This document shows, one piece after another, positions 1-6,471 of a DNA stretch of 35,598 nucleotides. The translations under genes and the position numbers were made by a program. Numbering within the stretch: the first letter of the stretch is position 1; every line of letters starts with the position of its first letter. The notes under the pieces were generated by a model. That model had not been told where the DNA came from, searched no databases, and worked only from the letters and a program-made list of their open reading frames with translations. Source of the stretch: CAZMSQ01 sp964569025 (GTDB lineage Bacteria; Bacteroidota; Bacteroidia; Chitinophagales; Saprospiraceae); assembly GCA_964569025.1 (NCBI GenBank), contig CAZMSQ010000022.1, forward strand, positions 1 through 35,598. Reading direction: 5' to 3'.

Positions 1-62
1 CTCACATCCAATATTCTAATGAGATTTAGCCCCTACAGGGCTTTCCAAGGGTGCATAACCTA
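1..62. repeat. Interspersed repeat end with palindromic core
   Basis: The segment carries a short palindrome at 28-42 (AGCCC, CTACA, GGGCT). Palindromes of this kind are common as small interspersed repeats in Bacteroidota genomes. Its right edge, near 59-62, is exactly where homology to the transposase remnant stops, so it probably truncated that gene. Family membership is my recollection, not a search result, and the left edge of the repeat is outside the window. Confidence 0.35.
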
Positions 63-286
63 AGAATCATCATGGCCACCATCTTGCGGATGGAGGCATT
101 CGAACGTCCATTCCCCTAATGATACAGAACCAAGAAGACGTCCTCGTCAATTTGCCGAGTCACTTGATCATAGAAGACGTTGTGCCAACTGTCAGGATCT
201 TCCAGAATCTTTGACTTGCGGCCTGAAACCTGATGGCTTTTGCTCTTAAACAGGTCTCCTTGCGTGGGTTGTGTTTTCTTAAACAT
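60..286 (-). pseudogene. Transposase N-terminal remnant (DUF772 / IS1182-like)
   Basis: Reading the minus strand from ATG at 286-284 gives MFKKTQPTQGDLFK, then ILEDPDSWHNVFYDQVT, QIDEDVF and LVLYH. An in-frame TAG follows at 118-116, and the same frame continues with GNGRSNASIRKMVAMMIL. This is the typical start of IS transposases with the InsH N-terminal domain (DUF772), which read roughly 'DEDxFxxLYxExNGRPNxxIRxLVxMMIL'. A single GAG-to-TAG change would explain the stop. Homology ends abruptly near 59-62 at a palindromic repeat, so all catalytic DDE residues are absent and the gene is dead. A small palindrome (ATCGTA, 3 nt, TACGAT, 287-301) sits just upstream of the ATG. The IS1182 assignment is tentative; that it is a transposase fragment is fairly certain. 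Confidence 0.75.
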
Positions 287-363
287 ATCGTAAGATACGA
301 TTCTTATTTCATATATTCATTTGGGAGGGGACTTTTCGGAGTAGACTCAAAAGTGATAAAAAA

Positions 364-503
364 TAACTGCCCCCAACATTGTATAAGCGTAATGCGAGCT
401 GAATGGATAGAATGATCATTTATACTCCTAAGAAACTTTGCGGAGGGCTGACAGTGAATCGCTCCGAAATCCCGCACTACGCTTATACGTGACCGTTATG
501 GCC
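364..503 (+). other. attC-like recombination site 1 (upstream of TA unit)
   Basis: Two arms form an imperfect inverted repeat. The left arm has an AAC-ended box at 371-377 followed by GTATAAGCGTAATGCG (381-396). The right arm has CGCACTACGCTTATAC (473-488), followed by GTGACC and GTTATGG (495-501). The arms pair at 15 of 16 positions. The layout (outer AAC/GTT boxes, unpaired spacer, inner complementary boxes, about 76-nt loop) is that of integron attC sites. The right end TGACCGTTATG is shared exactly with the second site at 1198-1209. No integrase is visible, so the assignment rests on structure alone. Confidence 0.5.
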
Positions 504-547
504 AATAATTTGAAAAATCCTTATCTTGGATGAAAGCTGATCGGCGT

Positions 548-781
548 ATGAATGACTACATGAGACATATTGAGGTTAATCCTGACATAATGCTTGGGAA
601 GCCCGTAATTAAGGGCACAAGAATAACCGTAGAGTTAATATTGGAAGAGATGTCCGCAGGAAAGGATGTTGAAGATTTGCTGCGTGCTCACCCCAGGCTA
701 ACAAAGGAGGCGGTTTGGGCTGCTTTAGCTTTCGCAGCTGATGCTATTAAAGGTGAAAGGTCCTACCCTATTGCCATATGA
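548..781 (+). CDS. DUF433 family antitoxin (VapB-like)
   Basis: This 77-residue protein has the DUF433 signature: a HIEVNPDIMLGKPVIKGTRI core followed by a helical part (VELILEEMSAGKDVEDLL, then HPRLTKEAVWAALAFAADAI). DUF433 proteins have a compact winged-helix-like fold and usually act as antitoxins for PIN-like toxins, repressing their own promoter. I chose ATG 548 over ATG 530 because homologues begin a few residues before 'HI..dP' and a -7-like box (TATCTTGG, 522-529) abuts 530. Its stop overlaps the start of the next gene (ATGA), so the two are translationally coupled. The gene begins about 45 nt after the attC-like site, as expected for the first gene of a cassette. The antitoxin role is inferred from family and context. 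Confidence 0.85.
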   Translation: MNDYMRHIEVNPDIMLGKPVIKGTRITVELILEEMSAGKDVEDLLRAHPRLTKEAVWAALAFAADAIKGERSYPIAI

Positions 782-1131
782 GATTTATAGCTGACGAGGG
801 TGTGGATTCTCAAATAGTGAATAAACTAAGAGAAGAAGAACATGACGTCCTTTACGTCGTTGAATTTGATGCCGGAGCCAGTGACAATGATATTTTAAAT
901 TTTGCCAACCGGGAGGATAGAATACTAATTACCAGGGATAAAGATTTTGGGGAATTGGTATTCAGAATGAAGAAAATTCATTCGGGAATAATCCTGAACC
1001 GGCTTTTCCAATTTGATTCTGATAAGAAAGCAGAGATCGTTACTGAGGTAGTCAATAAGTATAAGGAGGAGTTATTTGGTTCCTACACGGTAATTCAGCC
1101 CGGCCGGGTAAGAATTAAAAAAATTGAATAA
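778..1131 (+). CDS. DUF5615 PIN-like toxin, probable RNase
   Basis: A 117-residue protein of the DUF5615 (PIN-like) family. Visible features are the N-terminal MRFIADEGVD with acidic residues D6 and E7, the central ILITRDKDFGELVF segment, and the IILNRL strand. In PIN-domain toxins these acidic residues bind Mg or Mn for RNA cleavage. It overlaps the antitoxin by 4 nt (ATGA), the usual antitoxin-then-toxin order. It is full length, with no frame damage. Base composition is AT-rich compared with the housekeeping genes further right, consistent with transfer. The RNA target is unknown. The second attC-like site begins 8 nt after the stop codon, which is the spacing seen in gene cassettes. Confidence 0.85.
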   Translation: MRFIADEGVDSQIVNKLREEEHDVLYVVEFDAGASDNDILNFANREDRILITRDKDFGELVFRMKKIHSGIILNRLFQFDSDKKAEIVTEVVNKYKEELFGSYTVIQPGRVRIKKIE

Positions 1132-1139
1132 AATGAACT

Positions 1140-1211
1140 GGCCATAACAACAGCTATACGCCCATGGCTCCCATTCGGTCGCCACAGGCGCATAGCCATG
1201 ACCGTTATGCC
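1140..1211 (+). other. attC-like recombination site 2 (downstream of TA unit)
   Basis: The left arm GGCCATAAC (1140-1148) pairs with GTTATGCC (1204-1211), with one bulged C. Inner boxes GCTATACGCC (1153-1162) and GGCGCATAGC (1187-1196) pair at 9 of 10 positions around a 24-nt loop. Spacers of 4 and 7 nt leave unpaired bases, as in attC sites folded on the bottom strand. The 72-nt length is within the known attC range. Its right end, TGACCGTTATG, is identical to that of site 1. If cleavage is between G and TT of the GTT core, the mobile unit is about 496-1204 and contains both TA genes. Confidence 0.55.
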
Positions 1212-1515
1212 TCTCCATTCTTATTAGTATATCCCGACTCTTCTGTTTTGTATACCTATGCAGGATATGGGGCTACCGAAAAAGGATATCTCACTACTTC
1301 TATAAAACCTCATAAGGATAAAAAATTCTACAAAACAGAAATTCCCCCTACGACAGAAAAAGACTTTTATTTTTTCAGTAATTTTAATTCACATACAGAC
1401 TAGTATTGGATTCTTTTTCTCTCTTTACTCAGAAAGGAAATATGAACTACTACTTTCTAAAAGTAAAGCGTGTGTAGTTGAGAATGGTGCTCTATACAAA
1501 GAAATAAAATATTAA
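1212..1515 (+). pseudogene. Degenerate small ORF in a second cassette-like segment
   Basis: No intact recognisable gene lies here. One frame runs open from 1164, inside the attC-like site, to a stop at 1401-1403; its product is rich in Tyr, Lys and Phe. After that stop a different frame continues with TSIGFFFSLYSERKYELL and ends VVENGALYKEIKY at TAA 1513-1515, four bases before the next attC-like half-site. A frameshift near 1390 would join the two into one protein of about 115 residues that fills the segment, as a cassette gene would. No family is recognised. The frameshift could also be coincidence, because the sequence is AT-rich. Confidence 0.25.
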
Positions 1516-1518
1516 CGA

Positions 1519-1544
1519 GGCATAACAAAGCGTATGTGTCCATG
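1519..1544 (+). other. attC-like half-site (left arm only)
   Basis: The sequence starts GGCATAACAAAGCGTATG and resembles the left arm of site 2 (GGCCATAACAACAGCTATA), with the same GGC-ATAACAA start. I find no matching GTTATGCC right arm downstream; the 50-bp repeat cluster begins instead. It may be a third site truncated by the repeats. Confidence 0.3.
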
Positions 1545-1595
1545 TACAATCGCAGAAAGGTATTTCCTTTCATATAACTTTCGGGTAGCTACAAA

Positions 1596-1775
1596 AAGCT
1601 GCAGAGCAGCGTTATCTTCTTTGCCACAAGAGATGCAACAAAATAAGCTACAGCGTAGCGACATCTTACCTGCATAACAGCAGGGCAGGCAGAACAAGCT
1701 GCAGAGCAGCGTTATCTTCTTAGACACGTGAGATGACAAAAATGAAGCTGCAGCGTAGCGACATCTTACCTGCAT
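1596..1775. repeat. Four palindromic repeats at ~50-bp spacing (two 80-bp direct repeats)
   Basis: Two 80-bp copies (1596-1675 and 1696-1775) are near-identical at both ends and divergent in the middle. Each contains two related units starting AAGCT, at 1596, 1645, 1696 and 1745. Each unit has a small hairpin: GCTGC-AGA-GCAGC in units 1 and 3, GCTAC-AGC-GTAGC in unit 2 and GCTGC-AGC-GTAGC in unit 4. The hairpin is followed by (T/C)ATCTT. The paired change in unit 2 keeps the stem. A minus-strand frame runs through them (1775 to 1512), but its protein is only a translated repeat and I do not call it a gene. This is probably an interspersed REP-like element of the lineage. Confidence 0.75.
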
Positions 1776-1787
1776 CCCAAAAGGGGG

Positions 1788-1823
1788 GACCCGGTCGGAC
1801 CGCTATAGCCGTCCGACCGGGTC
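1788..1823 (-). terminator. Hairpin terminator after the GWxTD gene
   Basis: A perfect 13-bp stem (GACCCGGTCGGAC with GTCCGACCGGGTC) closes a 10-nt loop. It starts seven bases past the stop codon of the minus-strand GWxTD gene. On that strand the stem is followed by CCCCCCTTTT, a weak T-tract, so it may act as an mRNA 3'-end stabiliser as much as an intrinsic terminator. Confidence 0.65.
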
Positions 1824-1829
1824 AGGAGA

Positions 1830-3308
1830 TCAAAAATCGGTGAAGAAGCGGTCGGCATGGCGGAGCCAGTTGTCTTGGGTGCCGGTGGACTCGACGGGGT
1901 TGGGGCCGGATTGCTGGGTGGGGGAAAGGCGATATAAGTCTTGCCGCCAGCGGGGGTTGTTCAGCTCGCCGCGGGCGGTGGAGTGGAGAAGCTCGTATTG
2001 ATTTGCAGCAAGGTTGGGGTTGTAGAACAGGAACTTGACATTTGCCTGGCGGGTCTTTGGGAAATCGTAGTAGATCCAGATTTCGTAGGGCGGGGCCGTG
2101 GGGTCGTTGTCAACCCGGACAATGTCGTCGGGCTGGCCATAGCGTAAGTAGATGTAGCCGCGATCTGACTGGAATCCGTGCCCGAAGCCATCGGCGTATT
2201 TGTCGTCAACGGCTCTGACCACCGTCATGTATGCCTCGTAGGCTTCCTTGGGGTTGTTGGGGCTCTGCCGGGCCCAGTAGGTGTAGAGAAAGCGGCGCTG
2301 AGCATCTGCATCTGGGCTTTTGGTGACGGCATTGAGTATCTCTGTCTCTGTCTGCTCGATGATGGCCTCGAGGGCGCTAAGGCTGTATTCGAGCTCTTCG
2401 GCGCCGAGCTCACGCACAAAGGCATCCTGCAAATCTTCCGCGGTGAGCAGAGACTCTGAGGCATCAGCCTCAGGGTTGCTGCGGGTGAAAAAGGCGGACT
2501 TGGAAGAAAGCAGCTCGTTGGCACGGTTGCGCACCTCAATGGTCAGGGTGTAATTTCCTGAGGGGAGATGGGATATATCATGCTGAATGAGAATGGGTTG
2601 GACAGACTCCGGCTTCAAGCGCTTGTGGCCCATTATGACACGCTTGCTTCGGTCATTGCCCTGCATCCAGTCGACGGTGTAGCGAATCATATAATCATCG
2701 GCTATCGCGATGTCAGAATGGTAGACCTCACAGTAAAACCGGAGCAGCGAGGAGGTCCAATGATAATAATTGAACGGGAGGGGCTCCATAAGAATGCCAT
2801 TTTTGGCAAGGGGACTGGTGCCGGATTCATCGGGGCCCGCCATTTCAAGCAGCTGGATGTCTGATTGCGCCAGCTCGTCGGCAGGGTAATCAAGCTCAAT
2901 GCCGGTGCTGAACTGGCGGATATTCGAGGGGTTTCGGGTATCTTGCACAGATACACTGAGGGTGTAGGTGCCGTCTTCCAGCCCATATCGCTTCAGGTCT
3001 AAAAAATTGACCTCCCCTTCTGCCGGGGGGCTGTTGAGAATAAACTTGTCAAATTTCACAATGTCTTCTCCCTGCTGAAACAAAATGACCACCTCGACGC
3101 TGGCATCAAGGGCACCGGTGGTATCACCCTCAGTTTCCTGAAATGTCACGGTGGAGCCCACAATATACAGGTAGAGCTCAACGTAAGACCCTGTCGGACT
3201 GCCAAAAGTCGCGTAGGAAACGCTGACGTCGATGGCATGGAGGGCCGATGAAGCGACTCCGAAAAAAAAGAAATGGAGAATGCAGAAATAGAGAGCCTTG
3301 CGAAGCAT
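1830..3308 (-). CDS. GWxTD domain-containing secreted protein
   Basis: A 492-residue protein with a Sec signal peptide (hydrophobic LYFCILHFFFFGVASSALHA, residues about 6-25). The middle is beta-rich and repetitive. The C-terminal third holds the GWxTD domain, with the motif GFQSDRGYIYLRYGQPDDIV and then EIWIYYDFP, close to the family pattern 'G.qtDrG.iyI.yGpPdei'. The GWxTD domain is found in exported proteins of Bacteroidota and related phyla; its biochemical role is not known. It lies 20 bp downstream of a lipoprotein gene on the same strand, so the two are probably co-transcribed. It ends just before a strong hairpin. Family assignment is firm; function is not. Confidence 0.85.
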   Translation of the reverse strand: MLRKALYFCILHFFFFGVASSALHAIDVSVSYATFGSPTGSYVELYLYIVGSTVTFQETEGDTTGALDASVEVVILFQQGEDIVKFDKFILNSPPAEGEVNFLDLKRYGLEDGTYTLSVSVQDTRNPSNIRQFSTGIELDYPADELAQSDIQLLEMAGPDESGTSPLAKNGILMEPLPFNYYHWTSSLLRFYCEVYHSDIAIADDYMIRYTVDWMQGNDRSKRVIMGHKRLKPESVQPILIQHDISHLPSGNYTLTIEVRNRANELLSSKSAFFTRSNPEADASESLLTAEDLQDAFVRELGAEELEYSLSALEAIIEQTETEILNAVTKSPDADAQRRFLYTYWARQSPNNPKEAYEAYMTVVRAVDDKYADGFGHGFQSDRGYIYLRYGQPDDIVRVDNDPTAPPYEIWIYYDFPKTRQANVKFLFYNPNLAANQYELLHSTARGELNNPRWRQDLYRLSPTQQSGPNPVESTGTQDNWLRHADRFFTDF

Positions 3309-3328
3309 GATAAAACAGGTCGGTTGGT

Positions 3329-3760
3329 TTAGAGTGGATTCTTTGGATCGGGTGCTGTCTGCATAGGAGGCTGGCTATCGCGCAACAGGAAAAACCGCAG
3401 GCGATTTTGGTTGAGGAATGTCTCAAGAATCAAGCTGTCGGTGCCGAGAAACCGATGTCGAAACAAGGGATTGTATCCCCCCTCCACCAGGATCTCTCCC
3501 GTTTCTTCCCAAGCATATGGATATTCTCCGGCCACCCCTTCAGGATTGAAATTGGAGGTTACCATTTCGGCATTCAGAAAGTGGAAAAAAGTACCCCTCA
3601 TGCGGTCGGAGCGGTCGGTGCCATTCATCTCGGCCTGATCGAGCATCCACCTGCCCAGCAGCAGTTGTTGTTGATCGGGGGCTTGCTCTGAGGCTGTGCC
3701 GCAAGAAAAAAACAGCAGCACTGCGAGTCCAAAAGGCAACAAACCATGTCGATTATTCAT
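3329..3760 (-). CDS. Small lipoprotein, lipocalin-like
   Basis: A 143-residue predicted lipoprotein starting MNNRHGLLPFGLAVLLFFSC. The hydrophobic stretch ends in a lipobox (LFFSC), so Cys20 should be acylated after signal peptidase II cleavage. I chose ATG 3760 because the 11 codons upstream of it would precede the signal sequence. The mature part begins with a LLGRWMLDQAEM segment, like the 'L.G.W.l' start of small lipocalin-type Bacteroidota lipoproteins, followed by short beta-strand-like stretches. No function is recognised. It precedes the GWxTD gene on the same strand and diverges from the SDR gene. Confidence 0.7.
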   Translation of the reverse strand: MNNRHGLLPFGLAVLLFFSCGTASEQAPDQQQLLLGRWMLDQAEMNGTDRSDRMRGTFFHFLNAEMVTSNFNPEGVAGEYPYAWEETGEILVEGGYNPLFRHRFLGTDSLILETFLNQNRLRFFLLRDSQPPMQTAPDPKNPL

Positions 3761-3768
3761 TTCATCCT

Positions 3769-3776
3769 TACTTTTG
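3769..3776 (+). promoter_or_regulatory. -7 box candidate for the SDR operon
   Basis: TACTTTTG matches the Bacteroidota -7 consensus TAnnTTTG exactly and would place transcription start about 45 nt before the SDR start codon. I see no good TTTG box about 20 nt upstream, so this is only a candidate. Confidence 0.4.
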
Positions 3777-3829
3777 ATTCCGTAAGTATACAATATTTCA
3801 AGGATGATTTGGTTTAAACCACCCTCGAT

Positions 3830-4734
3830 ATGAAGTACGCAGTCATCACTGGCGCTTCAACGGGCATTGGATTTGCCTCTGCGAGCATGTTTGTGGAGAA
3901 TGGGTTTCATGTATTCGGCAGTGTTCGCGCTGAAGAGGATGCCGACAGACTGCGCAAGTGTTTGGGACCGATGTTCAGTCCATTGCTTTTTGATGTCACG
4001 GACCATGAAGCCATTCAGGAGGCCTCNNNNNNNNNNNNNNNNNNNNNNNNNNNNNNNNNNNNNNNNNNNNNNNNNNNNNNNNNNNNNNNNNNNNNNNNNN
4101 NNNNNNNNNNNNNNNNNNNNNNNNNNCCGTCAACGGTCCGCTGGAACACCTGCCCATTGACAGAATCAGGCAGCAGTTCGAAGTCAACATCACCGGACTC
4201 ATGGGGGTCACCCAAGCATTTTTACCCATGCTCAAGCCACTTGACGGGCGGCCATCGGGCCGAATCATCAACATCGGCTCCATATCCGGCATCATAGCCT
4301 CTCCATTTACGGGTGCCTACGCAGCTTCAAAGCATGCGCTGGAGGGCTTGACCGATGCCCTGCGCAGGGAGTTACTGGTCTACAACATTCCGGTAGTCCT
4401 CATCCAACCGGGCCCCATCCGCACGGAAATATGGCGCAAGGCCCGTGAATCTGAGAATCCATGGATTGATACCGCATACGGTCCCATTCTCAAAAACCGC
4501 GACAGGGTCATCGACCGCACCGAAGAGTCAGCCCTCCCTGTTGAGCGTGTTGCCTCCGTGGTCTATCAGTCGGCCGTAGCCCGAAAGCCACGCCTCCGGT
4601 ATCTCATCGACCGCAGTCCGTGGCGCATTCGCATGGCGCAGCTGATGCCTGCCTCGTGGATTGACCGAATGGTCAGCAAAACGCTCAAGTCACACCTCTC
4701 CGGCACCTCTTCCTCATGGCGCGGATGGCGCTAA
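3830..4734 (+). CDS. Short-chain dehydrogenase/reductase (interrupted by assembly gap)
   Basis: The N-terminal Rossmann half shows YAVITGASTGIGFA with the TGxxxGIG cofactor motif, then LLFDVTDHEA. After 100 N the other half shows FEVNITGLMGVTQAF, IINIGSISG (catalytic Ser) and YAASKHALEGL (YxxxK active site), then QPGPIRTEI. This is a classical SDR using NAD(P)H; the substrate cannot be told. The second half is in a different frame relative to the N run, so the real gap length should be 2 modulo 3. By family length it should be about 65-90 nt and should hold the NNAG motif. The gene leads a plus-strand run with the M1 peptidase and a two-component pair. The C-terminus is rich in Arg and Ser. 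Confidence 0.85.
4027..4126. other. Assembly gap (100 N) inside the SDR gene
   Basis: Exactly 100 N, the usual placeholder for a gap of unknown size. The flanks share no sequence, unlike the gap at 8768. Confidence 0.95.
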
Positions 4735-4761
4735 GTCTCTCACCAATCACCTCCTAATCGC

Positions 4762-6471
4762 ATGAGCACTACTTCCATCCGCATTCTCTGTCTCCTCTTC
4801 CTTTCGGGAGCGGGTCTCATGACTGGGTTGACCCCACTCTATGGCCAGCCCGTCTTCAGCCCAAGCGGTTATTTTGACCACATCCCCTTTCATCGGTGCG
4901 ACACACTGCGCGGCGCCCTGAATCCGGAGCGGTCCTGTTACGATGTGACGTTTTACCATCTGGACCTGCGCATCGACCCGGCCACGCGTCAGGTGGGTGG
5001 CAGCGTCGACATCCATTTTCTGGCAGTTGCCGATTTTGAGCGGATTCAGGTCGATTTATTCCGCAATCTGACCATTGACAGCATTACCAGTCCCGATCGG
5101 GGGCTGTTGAAATGGGTACGAGAATGCGATGCAGTTCTCATCGAGGCTGGCACACATGCAGCGGGTCAAGAAGGTATCATCCGGGTGGCATACCATGGCA
5201 CGCCGGTCACGGCGCCCATGCCCCCCTGGGATGGCGGTTTTGTCTGGGCCACTGATAAAGACGGGATGCCCTGGGTGGCGGTGGCCTGTGAGGGCGAGGG
5301 CGCGAGCCTGTGGTGGCCCAACAAAGACCATCTCTCAGACGAACCAGACAGCCTGTCCATGCGCATTGAAGTCCCCGCTACGCTCAGCTGCATAGCGAAC
5401 GGTAATTTGAGAAAGGTCGAGCCCACTGAGCCGGGGTGGCACGCATTCCACTGGGCTGTCTCCTACCCCATCAATAACTATAACGTCTCGGTCAATATCG
5501 GACGGTATGCCCATTTTTCTGACATCTGGGTCGCCTCAGATGGTGACAGTCTGCAGTGCGACTATTACGTCATGCATCACAATCTTGAAAAGGCGATGGA
5601 ACATTTCCAGCAGGTCCACCCCATGCTGGATTGTTTTGAGTCAATCTTTGGAAAATACCCGTTCTGGAACGATGGCTTTGCCTTGGTTGAGACCCCATAT
5701 CTGGGCATGGAGCACCAGAGCGCCATTGCTTACGGCAACAAATATCAGCGCGGGTATCTGGGGGGCATGATTCCTGAGGATATGGACTGGGACTACATCA
5801 TCATCCACGAGACCGGCCATGAGTATTGGGGAAACAGCATTGGTTGCAACGACTTATCGGAAATGTGGATTCACGAGTCATTCACCACCTATATGGAGGC
5901 CCTGTACGTAGAGTGCCGGTACGGATATCAGGATGCAATTCGGTACCTGAATTCTCAGCGCAACTACATCAGAAATCTCGAACCGATTATTGGCCCTAAT
6001 GGAGTCAATTGGCACAATTGGAAATCTTCGGACCACTACTACAAGGGAGCGTGGGTGTTGCATACCCTTCGGCATGCAACCGGTGATGAAGGGCTTTGGT
6101 ATCCGTTGCTGAGACAACTCTACGAGAGGCATGCCATGCAACAAATTACCACTGAGGAGATTGTCGATTTTGTCAATACCGCCACCGGCAAAGACTGGAC
6201 AGCGTTTTTCCGGCAGTATCTTCTTCACCCGGCCATACCGCAGCTCGAATATTCAGTAAAGGCTACAGCCCGGGGCACCATGCTGACCTGCCGGTGGGTA
6301 GCCGATGAGCCGGGATTTGCGATGCCAGTTGTTGTTGGGTCCCCCAAAAAGAAGGTTCAGATCACCCCAGACACTGAAATTCGCAGCTTTGAGCTTGAGG
6401 GTATTGCCCCTGAAGAATTTCAGGTTGCCACCGATTTATTTCTTGTCAGCACCAAAGAAATAAAGCCATGA
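4762..6471 (+). CDS. M1 family metallopeptidase (aminopeptidase N-like), secreted
   Basis: A 569-residue protein with a signal peptide (ILCLLFLSGAGLMTGL, cleavage near the GQ at 28-29). The M1 aminopeptidase signature is complete. The substrate-anchoring motif is GMEH (315-318, in place of the classical GAMEN). The zinc site is HETGH (349-353) with the third ligand E372, spaced HExxH-x18-E. An ISDP-like beta-domain precedes the catalytic domain. It is shorter than the ~850-residue aminopeptidase N because it lacks the long C-terminal helical domain, which is common in Bacteroidota. It probably trims amino acids from peptides in the periplasm or outside the cell. Its stop overlaps the next start (ATGA), so it is coupled to the sensor kinase. 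Confidence 0.9.
   Translation: MSTTSIRILCLLFLSGAGLMTGLTPLYGQPVFSPSGYFDHIPFHRCDTLRGALNPERSCYDVTFYHLDLRIDPATRQVGGSVDIHFLAVADFERIQVDLFRNLTIDSITSPDRGLLKWVRECDAVLIEAGTHAAGQEGIIRVAYHGTPVTAPMPPWDGGFVWATDKDGMPWVAVACEGEGASLWWPNKDHLSDEPDSLSMRIEVPATLSCIANGNLRKVEPTEPGWHAFHWAVSYPINNYNVSVNIGRYAHFSDIWVASDGDSLQCDYYVMHHNLEKAMEHFQQVHPMLDCFESIFGKYPFWNDGFALVETPYLGMEHQSAIAYGNKYQRGYLGGMIPEDMDWDYIIIHETGHEYWGNSIGCNDLSEMWIHESFTTYMEALYVECRYGYQDAIRYLNSQRNYIRNLEPIIGPNGVNWHNWKSSDHYYKGAWVLHTLRHATGDEGLWYPLLRQLYERHAMQQITTEEIVDFVNTATGKDWTAFFRQYLLHPAIPQLEYSVKATARGTMLTCRWVADEPGFAMPVVVGSPKKKVQITPDTEIRSFELEGIAPEEFQVATDLFLVSTKEIKP

Noticed and set aside
233..415. 60-codon plus-strand open frame
   Set aside because: It overlaps the transposase remnant on the other strand and runs into the attC-like site; composition gives no support.
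1512..1775. Minus-strand open frame of 87 codons with internally repeated Cys- and Leu-rich sequence
   Set aside because: Its coding content is just the four hairpin repeats read through; the internal protein repeat follows the DNA repeat and no family is recognisable.
1596..1775. Possible CRISPR array (regular ~50-bp spacing)
   Set aside because: Repeats alternate between two types, the 'spacers' are similar between copies, there are only four units and no cas genes.
3811..3820. Perfect palindrome GGTTTAAACC between divergent genes as an operator
   Set aside because: Ten bases, single occurrence, no regulator nearby; a chance palindrome cannot be excluded.
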